Below the pieces are notes generated by a model. It made no database searches, was not told the origin of the DNA, and worked only from the letters and a program-made list of their open reading frames with translations. A stretch of DNA of 64,000 bases, from assembly GCF_000423005.1 (NCBI RefSeq), contig NZ_AUHD01000006.1, positions 62,001 to 126,000 on the forward strand, written 5' to 3'. Shown in pieces: positions 45,560-53,387 of this stretch. Numbering within the stretch: position 1 is the first letter of the stretch; each line of letters begins with the position of its first letter. The DNA comes from Gelidibacter mesophilus DSM 14095 (lineage in GTDB: Bacteria > Bacteroidota > Bacteroidia > Flavobacteriales > Flavobacteriaceae). Both the position numbers and the translations under genes were made by a program.

Positions 45560-46714
45560 ATGCCATTCTATCATAACCTCGGGAAAATCCCTCCTAAAAA
45601 GCATACCCAGTTCCGCAAACCGGATGGAACGCTGTATTCTGAACAATTGTTTGGTACCATAGGTTTTGATGGGATGTACACCAACTCCTATCACGAGCAG
45701 CGTCCAACACAGGTTAAAGCCATTCAAAAGCAATATAATGTGGCGCCAAAGATTGCCAAGGCCAACCATATTCAGTCGTACCGACTGCGCGGATTTGAGG
45801 TGAAGCCAGAAAATGATTATTTGGATAGCCGAAAAACGATACTTACAAACGCAGACTGTAGCATTATTTTAGCAGCGCCAAAGCAATCCACTAAAGATTA
45901 TTTTTATAAAAATACCGATGCGGATGAATTGATTTTCATCCATAAGGGCACAGGAAAATTAAGGACCCATTTAGGAAATCTCGATTTTAAGTACGGTGAT
46001 TATTTAGTAGTGCCTAGAGGAATCATTTACAAAATAGAGTTTGACACGGAAGATAACCGTTTGTTTATCGTCGAGTCTCGCCGACCAATTTACACCCCAA
46101 AACGTTACAGAAACTGGTTTGGACAATTATTGGAACATTCGCCGTATTGCGAACGCGATATAAGAAAGCCAGAAGAATTGGAAACCTATAATGAAACTGG
46201 CGACTTTCTAATCAAAGTCAAAAAGCAGGACGATATTTTTGAAATGATTTACGCCTCACATCCCTTTGATGTGGTAGGTTATGATGGGTATAATTATCCA
46301 TATGCGCTTTCAATCCATGATTTTGAACCGATAACTGGACGCATTCACCAACCGCCTCCTGTGCATCAAACTTTTGAAACGGATGCATTTGTGGTGTGCA
46401 GTTTTGTGCCGCGATTGTATGATTATCATCCATTAAGTATTCCGGCGCCCTACAATCACAGTAATATTGACAGTGATGAGGTGCTGTATTATGTGGATGG
46501 CGATTTTATGAGCCGGAATGATGTTGCAGCTGGACATATTTCATTGCATCCTGCGGGAATTCCGCACGGGCCACATCCTGGGGCAGCCGAACGCAGTATC
46601 GGAAAAACAAAAACCGATGAATTGGCCGTAATGGTGGATACTTTTAAGCCTTTAAAAATTACGGAAGAAGCGCTAAAAATAGCGGATGAAGATTATTTCA
46701 AGTCGTGGCTTTAA
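45560..46714 (+). CDS. hmgA: Homogentisate 1,2-dioxygenase
   Basis: A 384-residue Fe(II) ring-cleaving enzyme of tyrosine catabolism. It opens 'MPFYHNLGKIPPKKHTQFRK', has 'YSEQLFGTIGFDGMYTNSYH' and a cupin core ('ADELIFIHKGTGKLRTHLG', 'YGDYLVVPRGIIYKIEF'). The metal-site region is 'HSNIDSDEVLYYVDGDFMSR' and 'HISLHPAGIPHGPHPGA'. The bacterial short form is normal for Bacteroidetes. It precedes hppD by 178 bases; HppD makes its substrate homogentisate. Confidence 0.95.
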   Translation: MPFYHNLGKIPPKKHTQFRKPDGTLYSEQLFGTIGFDGMYTNSYHEQRPTQVKAIQKQYNVAPKIAKANHIQSYRLRGFEVKPENDYLDSRKTILTNADCSIILAAPKQSTKDYFYKNTDADELIFIHKGTGKLRTHLGNLDFKYGDYLVVPRGIIYKIEFDTEDNRLFIVESRRPIYTPKRYRNWFGQLLEHSPYCERDIRKPEELETYNETGDFLIKVKKQDDIFEMIYASHPFDVVGYDGYNYPYALSIHDFEPITGRIHQPPPVHQTFETDAFVVCSFVPRLYDYHPLSIPAPYNHSNIDSDEVLYYVDGDFMSRNDVAAGHISLHPAGIPHGPHPGAAERSIGKTKTDELAVMVDTFKPLKITEEALKIADEDYFKSWL

Positions 46715-46892
46715 ATAAACAGTTAGGTACAAAGAATTAGGAGTTTAGAAAACGGAGAAGAGTGCTTTTTCTTAGAATCAGAATTCTATTTTTAAAATAT
46801 ATAAATAATAAATTGAAAGAATGCATATGATATGGAGGCAGGCTACTTTAAAAGTCTAATTTCTTCTATTTCATTCGTCTAAAACATAAATC

Positions 46893-48053
46893 ATGAGTAA
46901 AGACATACAAACCGTTGAATACGGATTAGAAAAAATATTTGAAGGCGCAGAAGACTTTTTGCCGCTTTTAGGAACAGATTACGTAGAGTTTTACGTAGGC
47001 AATGCTAAACAAGCTGCACATTTTTATAAAACAGCCTTTGGTTTTCAATCTTATGCCTACAAAGGATTGGAAACAGGGTCCAGAGACTCGGTGAGCTATG
47101 TGCTCAAGCAGGACAAAATCCGTTTGGTTTTGACCACGCCATTAAACAGTAAATCACCCATCAATGATCATCTTGTCAAACATGGTGATGGGGTCAAGGT
47201 AGTTGCCCTTTGGGTTGACGATGCCCGAAGCGCCTACGAAGAAACCACTAAACGCGGTGCCAAATCTTATATGGAACCAAAAGTAGAAACCGATGAGCAT
47301 GGAGAAGTCGTTAAAGCTGGAATTTACACCTATGGAGAAACCGTTCACATGTTTGTGGAACGTAAAAATTACAAAGGCAAGTTCATGCCAGGATTTAAGG
47401 AATGGAACTCGGATTACAATCCAGAGCCAGTAGGTTTAAAATTCATAGACCATATGGTCGGTAATGTAGGTTGGGGCGAAATGAACACTTGGGTGAAATG
47501 GTATGAAGACGTGATGGGTTTTGTAAACTTTTTGTCCTTTGATGACAAACAGATCCATACCGAATATTCAGCCTTGATGAGTAAAGTGATGAGCAATGGC
47601 AACGGGCGAATCAAATTTCCTATTAACGAGCCTGCTGAAGGTAAAAAACGTTCGCAAATTGAAGAATACCTCGATTTTTATGAAAGTCCGGGTGTTCAAC
47701 ATATTGCCGTCGCTACGGATGACATCATCACCACCGTTTCACAATTGAAATCGAGAGGTGTGGAATTTCTGTCCACCCCACCAGAAGAATATTATGCCGC
47801 GGTTCCTGGGCGTTTGGAGACGTATAGCCATGAGTTAAGAGAAGACATTGAAAAGTTGAAAAACCTGGGCATCATGATAGATGCTGATGAGGAGGGTTAT
47901 CTGTTACAAATTTTCACAAAACCTGTGGAGGATAGGCCCACCCTATTTTTTGAAATCATCCAACGGATGGGTGCCAAAGGTTTTGGTGCCGGTAATTTTA
48001 AGGCACTTTTTGAGTCTATTGAAAGAGAGCAGGAGTTAAGAGGAACCTTGTAA
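46893..48053 (+). CDS. hppD: 4-hydroxyphenylpyruvate dioxygenase
   Basis: A 386-residue Fe(II) enzyme converting 4-hydroxyphenylpyruvate to homogentisate. Two vicinal-oxygen-chelate halves are present. Iron ligands are His in 'LKFIDHMVGNVGWGEM', His in 'SPGVQHIAVATDDIITTV' and Glu in 'PTLFFEIIQRMGAKGFGAGN'. The C-terminal lid 'FKALFESIEREQELRGTL' is complete. It is followed by a terminator. Confidence 0.97.
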   Translation: MSKDIQTVEYGLEKIFEGAEDFLPLLGTDYVEFYVGNAKQAAHFYKTAFGFQSYAYKGLETGSRDSVSYVLKQDKIRLVLTTPLNSKSPINDHLVKHGDGVKVVALWVDDARSAYEETTKRGAKSYMEPKVETDEHGEVVKAGIYTYGETVHMFVERKNYKGKFMPGFKEWNSDYNPEPVGLKFIDHMVGNVGWGEMNTWVKWYEDVMGFVNFLSFDDKQIHTEYSALMSKVMSNGNGRIKFPINEPAEGKKRSQIEEYLDFYESPGVQHIAVATDDIITTVSQLKSRGVEFLSTPPEEYYAAVPGRLETYSHELREDIEKLKNLGIMIDADEEGYLLQIFTKPVEDRPTLFFEIIQRMGAKGFGAGNFKALFESIEREQELRGTL

Positions 48054-48147
48054 TTGAGATGATTTAACTGTTTCGAGCTGTTTTAGGCGAAAGACAGGCC
48101 TGCCATTGGCTTTAAAAGGTTGGTCCTGTAAGTTCGAACGGCTTAAA

Positions 48148-48366
48148 TTAATATCTTAAAACGCTATCCAAAATTTGGGTGGCGTTTTTTATGTTGTCGC
48201 AAAAAAAATAGTATTGATTGGAGCCTTCCTTGCGGGAAGCACGGAAATGGATGTGGCAACTTAGGTCAACCTCGAAAACCTTCGGCAAGTAGATTTGTGG
48301 TAGGTTAATAAAAACAAAGCGACTCTTGATGAAAGCGCTGTGAAAATTCTTGAAAATAATTAATAG
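48148..48366 (-). other. Orphan open frame without start, possible gene remnant
   Basis: A minus-strand frame of 72 residues between TGA (48369-48367) and TAA (48150-48148). It contains coding-looking text 'PQIYLPKVFEVDLSCHIHFR', 'ASRKEGSNQYYFFCDNIK' and 'NATQILDSVLRY'. There is no ATG or GTG at its beginning. It runs antisense to the hppD terminator. I do not recognise the family and chance is possible. Confidence 0.25.
48158..48190 (+). terminator. Terminator after hppD
   Basis: AAAACGC (48158-48164) pairs with GCGTTTT (48182-48188), with inner pairing ATCC/GGGT, then T residues. Confidence 0.75.
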
Positions 48367-48467
48367 TCAAGAGAATAATTTTTGAATTTTAAGAAAACAT
48401 CCCAAACTTTAGACTTTATTTAACACCAATACGCACCCCTATTTATAGGCTATTGCAAGTTTTTTTC

Positions 48468-48475
48468 TATTTTTG
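48468..48475 (+). promoter_or_regulatory. -7 element of the DUF3108-TDO-M23-pgi operon
   Basis: TATTTTTG, about 73 bases before the DUF3108 start, directly upstream of the inverted-repeat leader. No TTG at the right -33 spacing. Confidence 0.4.
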
Positions 48476-48483
48476 GAACACTA

Positions 48484-48540
48484 ATTGCAAATCTACCCAT
48501 ACAACAACAAAATGTATGTGCGATACCGTACATTTGCAAT
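48484..48540 (+). promoter_or_regulatory. Inverted-repeat leader before the DUF3108 gene
   Basis: ATTGCAAAT (48484-48492) and ATTTGCAAT (48532-48540) are perfect inverted repeats. Within them AATGTA (48511-48516) pairs with TACATT (48529-48534), overlapping the second arm, so two alternative folds are possible. The structure ends 8 bases before the start codon and could hide the ribosome site or bind a regulator. Confidence 0.4.
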
Positions 48541-48548
48541 GATATGAT

Positions 48549-49328
48549 ATGATGAAAAAAATCCTACTTGTGCTTTTCTTGGTTGCGGCTGTGCAGGTCT
48601 CTTTTGCTCAAGAAAGGCATGCCTTTCAAGAGGGCGAATGGTTTAAATTCAAAATGAGTTATAGCGGATTTCTGAAGGCCGGAAATGCGACTTTAGAAGT
48701 TAAGGAATTCAAACTGAATGGAAAAGAAGTTTTTCATGTGGTTGGAAAAGGTTGGACCACCGGAGCGATAAGATGGTTCTTTAGAGTAAAGGACCGCTAT
48801 GAATCTTATTTTGACAAACAAACGGGAATGCCTTATAAATTTATTAGACAGATTGATGAGGGCGGCCACACGAAGGATATTGAAATAGATTTTGACCATG
48901 AAGCTTCAATAGCTCACGTTAACGATAAAAAGGAAAAAAATAAAGCCTCATTTTCTATTGAAGAGAATGTGCAAGACATGGTCTCGGCGTTTTATTATTT
49001 GAGAAACAATTACAAAACCAGCAGTATTCAAGAAGGTGAAGTGGTGAGTTTAAATATGTTTTTCGATGAAGAAAATTATAATTTCAAGCTCAAATTTTTG
49101 GGAAGGGAAGATCTTGATACGCCTTTTGGGGTTATAAAAACACTTAAATTCAGACCTTATGTTATGGCCGGACGTGTTTTTAAGGAAAAAGAAAGCTTGA
49201 CCTTATGGGTAAGTGCTGATGATAATAAAATTCCGTTAAGAATTCAAGCCGATTTGGCTGTAGGCTCCCTGAGAGCAGATTTAGAAGCTTTTAAAGGCTT
49301 AAAACATTCATTTAAAGTACAATTTTAG
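48549..49328 (+). CDS. DUF3108 family periplasmic protein
   Basis: A 259-residue protein with signal 'MMKKILLVLFLVAAVQVSFA'. The mature part is beta-rich: 'EGEWFKFKMSYSGFLKAGNA', 'RVKDRYESYFDKQTGMPYKF', 'FDEENYNFKLKFLGREDLDT', 'LTLWVSADDNKIPLRIQADL'. This matches DUF3108, function unknown, with a lipocalin- or LolA-like shape suggested by the strands. It begins an operon with tryptophan 2,3-dioxygenase, an M23 peptidase and pgi (gaps of 5, 14 and 3 bases). Confidence 0.85.
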   Translation: MMKKILLVLFLVAAVQVSFAQERHAFQEGEWFKFKMSYSGFLKAGNATLEVKEFKLNGKEVFHVVGKGWTTGAIRWFFRVKDRYESYFDKQTGMPYKFIRQIDEGGHTKDIEIDFDHEASIAHVNDKKEKNKASFSIEENVQDMVSAFYYLRNNYKTSSIQEGEVVSLNMFFDEENYNFKLKFLGREDLDTPFGVIKTLKFRPYVMAGRVFKEKESLTLWVSADDNKIPLRIQADLAVGSLRADLEAFKGLKHSFKVQF

Positions 49329-49333
49329 AACGC

Positions 49334-50275
49334 ATGTCCCATCTGGAAAATTTGGATCCTATCCTCAATGAACTGCAGCAAAAATATACTGCAATAGATC
49401 AAGATACCCAAACGTATTTAACAGGCTTACTTTATAGTAAGCCTATTACTTATTGGGACTATATACAAACCGATGCCCTGTTAAACCTCCAAGTGCAACG
49501 TACAACACTTCCTGATGAAATGGTGTTTATTGGGTATCATCAAATCAATGAACTCATATTTAAAATGATTCTTTGGGAGATTGAGCAAGTTGCTGAAAAC
49601 AATGCCCTGACGGCTGAATTTTTTGAATCAAAGTTGATGCGGATCAGTAGGTATTTTGATATGTTGAGCACGTCGTTCAACATCATGAGAGAAGGCATGG
49701 ATGTTGAGCAATACATGAAATTCAGAAACACCTTAACGCCGGCAAGCGGTTTTCAAAGTGCGCAATATCGCTTGATTGAATTTGCTTCTACTGAATTGAT
49801 TAATCTTATTGATTACCGTTTCCGTAAGGACATTGATCGCGACACACCCTATACACATGCCTTTGAGCATTTGTATTGGCAAGCTGCAGGAAAGGATTAC
49901 CATACCGGTAAAAAGTCGATTTTGTTGATCAATTTTGAAAAGCGTTACAAAGAGGAGTTTTTAAGGTTTATGGAGGCCCATAATACTAAAAATCTATGGA
50001 CGAGATTTAAAGAGTTGCCAAAAGCTGATCAAGCCGATGAAGATTTGGTAAAAGCCATGCGACATTATGATTATACGGTAAACATCAGTTGGGTCAAAGC
50101 CCATTATAACGCCGCCAAACACTATATAGAAAGTGGCTCTGGAGGTGCTGTAGAAACTGAAGGTACGGGCGGGAGTGATTGGAAGAAATACATGCATCCA
50201 AAATATCAAAGACGAATATTTTTTCCTGAACTTTGGACTGAGGAAGAATTGAATAACTGGGGAGAGGACATATAA
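49334..50275 (+). CDS. Tryptophan 2,3-dioxygenase family protein
   Basis: A 313-residue heme dioxygenase that opens the indole ring of tryptophan to N-formylkynurenine. Substrate-site helix 'EMVFIGYHQINELIFKMILW' with the conserved His, 'LTPASGFQSAQYRLIEFAST', and the proximal heme His likely in 'HYNAAKHYIESGSGGAVETE' before 'GTGGSDWKKYMHP'. It is encoded in an operon with non-catabolic genes; no kynurenine genes are adjacent. Confidence 0.93.
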   Translation: MSHLENLDPILNELQQKYTAIDQDTQTYLTGLLYSKPITYWDYIQTDALLNLQVQRTTLPDEMVFIGYHQINELIFKMILWEIEQVAENNALTAEFFESKLMRISRYFDMLSTSFNIMREGMDVEQYMKFRNTLTPASGFQSAQYRLIEFASTELINLIDYRFRKDIDRDTPYTHAFEHLYWQAAGKDYHTGKKSILLINFEKRYKEEFLRFMEAHNTKNLWTRFKELPKADQADEDLVKAMRHYDYTVNISWVKAHYNAAKHYIESGSGGAVETEGTGGSDWKKYMHPKYQRRIFFPELWTEEELNNWGEDI

Positions 50276-50289
50276 AATTGAAGGAGTTA

Positions 50290-51573
50290 ATGTATCAAAA
50301 AAGTATAGTAGTAGCCGTTTTATTAGGATTGGTGATGTGGTCGTGTAAAGACGATGTTGAAAAAATTGAGCCAGAGGCTTTTGAAACTTACATAGCACCC
50401 ATTGAGCTAAGAGAATTTGGGTTTAATCTGAATGATTATGTTGTCAAACGGGACACCATAAGGTCAGGAGATAGTTTTGGTACAATTTTGCAGCGTAATA
50501 ACATGGGTTATCCTAAAATCTATCAGATTGCAGAAAGTGCCAAAGATTCCTATGACATCCGAAAACTTCAAATAGGAAAGCCTTATACCTTGCTATTGTC
50601 TAAGGATAGTTTGCAAACGCCGCAATGCTTTATTTATCAAGAGAACAATATAGATTACGTGGTGATTCATTTTGCAGATTCCATTGTGACCTATAAAGAG
50701 AAAAAACCAGTCACCATTGTTACTAAAGAGGCGTCAGGTGAAATAAACAATAGCTTATCAGTGACGATGGACGCTCAGGGGCTGCCGCAATCGTTAATTG
50801 GGGAAATGTCCGACATCTACGCTTGGACCATCAACTTTTGGAAACTTCAAAAAGGCGACAAATTCAAGATTATTTATAGACAGCGCTTTATTGAAGATTC
50901 AATTTATGCGGGATTGGAAGGGATAGACGCTGCCTATTTCCAACATAAGGGCGAGGATTTTTATGCTTTTAAATTTGAAACAGATTCCGTCACAAAAAGT
51001 GCCGATTTTTTCGATGAAAAAGCCAAAAGTTTAAAGCGCGCCTTCTTAAAAGCACCCGTTCAATTTAGCCGTATTTCATCGCGCTACAACCTCAATAGAC
51101 GAATAGCCTATTATGGATATGCACTGCGGCCTCACAAGGGCACCGATTTTGCCGCACCAATTGGAACGCCCATTTTAGCGACAGCCAACGGAACGGTTAC
51201 AGAATCTACACAAAGGGGCGGTAACGGAAAATATGTAAAAATTAAGCATAGTGATACTTATAGTACCCAATATTTACATATGCGCAATCAGGCTGTTAAG
51301 AAAGGTCAATACGTAAAACAAGGGGATGTGATAGGTTATGTGGGCATGACAGGAAATACTGGAGGTCCGCATGTGTGTTACCGTTTTTGGAAAAATGGAC
51401 AACAGGTCGATCCTTTTAAGGAAAAATTGCCAACGGCCGAATCTATCCCAAATCATCTTGTTGTAAAATACAAGGATTTTATCGTTCCGTTAAGAGCGCG
51501 TTTGGATAGTATTCCTTATGAATTTCAAAATGAAACTACTATCGAGCAAGGCTATTCCATCACTAAAAAATAA
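50290..51573 (+). CDS. M23 family peptidase lipoprotein
   Basis: A 427-residue lipoprotein (signal 'MYQKSIVVAVLLGLVMWSC'). I prefer ATG 50290 to TTG 50278, since GAAGGAG upstream would serve as ribosome site. It has an OapA-like N-part ('VVKRDTIRSGDSFGTILQRN') and a C-terminal LytM domain: 'GYALRPHKGTDFAAPIGTPI' with zinc ligands His and Asp (HxxxD about residue 283), 'YSTQYLHMRNQAVKKGQYV', and 'GNTGGPHVCYRFW'. The last motif is usually HxH; here the second His, a zinc ligand in LytM, is Cys. Probably a peptidoglycan endopeptidase. Confidence 0.88.
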   Translation: MYQKSIVVAVLLGLVMWSCKDDVEKIEPEAFETYIAPIELREFGFNLNDYVVKRDTIRSGDSFGTILQRNNMGYPKIYQIAESAKDSYDIRKLQIGKPYTLLLSKDSLQTPQCFIYQENNIDYVVIHFADSIVTYKEKKPVTIVTKEASGEINNSLSVTMDAQGLPQSLIGEMSDIYAWTINFWKLQKGDKFKIIYRQRFIEDSIYAGLEGIDAAYFQHKGEDFYAFKFETDSVTKSADFFDEKAKSLKRAFLKAPVQFSRISSRYNLNRRIAYYGYALRPHKGTDFAAPIGTPILATANGTVTESTQRGGNGKYVKIKHSDTYSTQYLHMRNQAVKKGQYVKQGDVIGYVGMTGNTGGPHVCYRFWKNGQQVDPFKEKLPTAESIPNHLVVKYKDFIVPLRARLDSIPYEFQNETTIEQGYSITKK

Positions 51574-51576
51574 CTC

Positions 51577-53223
51577 ATGACACTACCAAAAATCAACCCA
51601 ACTCATACTCAAGCTTGGTCAAATCTCCAAGAGCATTATACAAGTATTAAAGATGTTCACATGACCCAATGGTTTTCTGAAAATGAAAATCGGGCAAAGG
51701 ATATGACCATTAAATGGGAAGATTTTTATGTGGATTATTCTAAAAACAGAATAAATGCCAAAACCATGGAGCTGTTACTGAAACTTGCCAAAGAAACACA
51801 GTTGAAATCTGCTATTGAGAAGCAATTTCAAGGGGCGATTATCAATGAAACGGAAGGTCGAGAAGTCTTGCACACCGCATTAAGAAATCCTGAATCGGCC
51901 AAGATTGTGGTGGAAGGAGAAGATATCATGTCAGAGATCCATGAGGTAAAGACCAAAATCAAAGACTTTACTTCACAGGTGGTTGAAGGTAAAAGAAAAG
52001 GATTCACCAATAAAGCATTTACAGACATTGTAAATATTGGAATTGGTGGTTCTGATTTGGGTCCAGCCATGGTGGTGGATGCGCTCCAATATTACAAGAA
52101 CCGGTTGACCACACATTTTGTGAGCAATGTAGATGGTGACCATGTGAATGAAGTGTTAAAGAAACTCAATCCTGAAACGACACTGTTTGTCATCGTTTCC
52201 AAAACATTTACAACACAAGAAACCTTGTCCAACGCGAACACTATAAAAGAGTGGTTCCTAAAATCGGCAGCAAAGGAAGCAATTGCCAAACATTTTGTGG
52301 CGGTGTCTACCAACATTGAAAATGTAAAAGCTTTTGGAATAGATGAAAACAACATCTTCCCCATGTGGAATTGGGTAGGCGGACGATTTTCACTGTGGAG
52401 TGCCGTTGGGATTTCAATCAGTTTAGCGATAGGCTATGATAATTTTGACAAGCTATTGGCTGGTGCCCATGATATGGATACCCATTTCAAATCAGAAATT
52501 TTTGATAAGAATATTCCTGTAGTTTTGGCCTTAATCGGAATATGGTACACCAACTTTTTCGAATCAGAAAGTGAAGCGGTTATTGGCTATTCACAATATT
52601 TAAACCAATTTGCTACCTATTTGCAGCAGGCCAATATGGAGAGTAATGGGAAGAGCGTTGATAGAAACGGTCATAAAGTGACCTATCAGACGGGTAATAT
52701 CGTTTGGGGAGAGCCTGGCACTAATTCACAACATGCTTTTTTTCAATTGATCCATCAAGGTACAAAACTAATTCCTGCTGACTTTATCGGGTTTGCAAAA
52801 TCACTTCATGGCAATAAAGACCATCAAGATAAATTGATGTCTAACTTTATCGCTCAAACCGAGGCACTTCTTAATGGAAAATCAAAAGAAGAGGTTATCA
52901 CCGAATTTAAAAGTCAAGACACTTCTGAAGACCTTATTGTGCAACTTGCCAATTTCAAAGTTTTTGAAGGTAATAAGCCCACCAATACGCTTTTAATTGA
53001 CCAGTTAACACCTGAAAGTTTAGGCAAACTGATCGCGCTTTATGAGCACAAAATCTTCGTTCAAGGAGTGATTTGGAATGTTTTTAGTTACGATCAATTT
53101 GGAGTTGAATTAGGGAAACAGTTGGCCGCTAAAATTCTCAAAGAAATCTCAACATCTGCGATTATTACGAATCATGACAGTTCTACACGCAATTTATTAG
53201 AGTATTACAAGCAATTTAGTTAA
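51577..53223 (+). CDS. pgi: Glucose-6-phosphate isomerase
   Basis: A 548-residue glycolytic enzyme interconverting glucose 6-phosphate and fructose 6-phosphate. Signatures: 'IVNIGIGGSDLGPAMVVDAL', 'IVSKTFTTQETLSNA', 'WNWVGGRFSLWSAVGISISL', catalytic His region 'GEPGTNSQHAFFQLIHQGT' and 'GVELGKQLAAKIL'. Full length. It starts 3 bases after the M23 gene as the last gene of the operon. Confidence 0.97.
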   Translation: MTLPKINPTHTQAWSNLQEHYTSIKDVHMTQWFSENENRAKDMTIKWEDFYVDYSKNRINAKTMELLLKLAKETQLKSAIEKQFQGAIINETEGREVLHTALRNPESAKIVVEGEDIMSEIHEVKTKIKDFTSQVVEGKRKGFTNKAFTDIVNIGIGGSDLGPAMVVDALQYYKNRLTTHFVSNVDGDHVNEVLKKLNPETTLFVIVSKTFTTQETLSNANTIKEWFLKSAAKEAIAKHFVAVSTNIENVKAFGIDENNIFPMWNWVGGRFSLWSAVGISISLAIGYDNFDKLLAGAHDMDTHFKSEIFDKNIPVVLALIGIWYTNFFESESEAVIGYSQYLNQFATYLQQANMESNGKSVDRNGHKVTYQTGNIVWGEPGTNSQHAFFQLIHQGTKLIPADFIGFAKSLHGNKDHQDKLMSNFIAQTEALLNGKSKEEVITEFKSQDTSEDLIVQLANFKVFEGNKPTNTLLIDQLTPESLGKLIALYEHKIFVQGVIWNVFSYDQFGVELGKQLAAKILKEISTSAIITNHDSSTRNLLEYYKQFS

Positions 53224-53345
53224 AGTTTGTTTAAAACTTTTGTAAAACTTATTTTATTATGCACGCATCATATCGTGCAAAACTCCTAATTTCGTTTTGT
53301 TAAATTTTCTTAACGTTTTAGTAATATTAAATCATAATAATGGTT

Positions 53346-53353
53346 TAATTTTG
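53346..53353 (+). promoter_or_regulatory. -7 element of the 53388 TonB receptor
   Basis: TAATTTTG, 34 bases before ATG 53388, in a very AT-rich leader. Confidence 0.45.
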
Positions 53354-53387
53354 CGCAAAATTTAAAATCTAATTTTAAACATTAAAA

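Noticed and set aside
48090-48150. tRNA-like text (GTTCGAAC with flanking GC stems) after hppD
   Set aside because: No cloverleaf with an anticodon arm and acceptor stem can be built.
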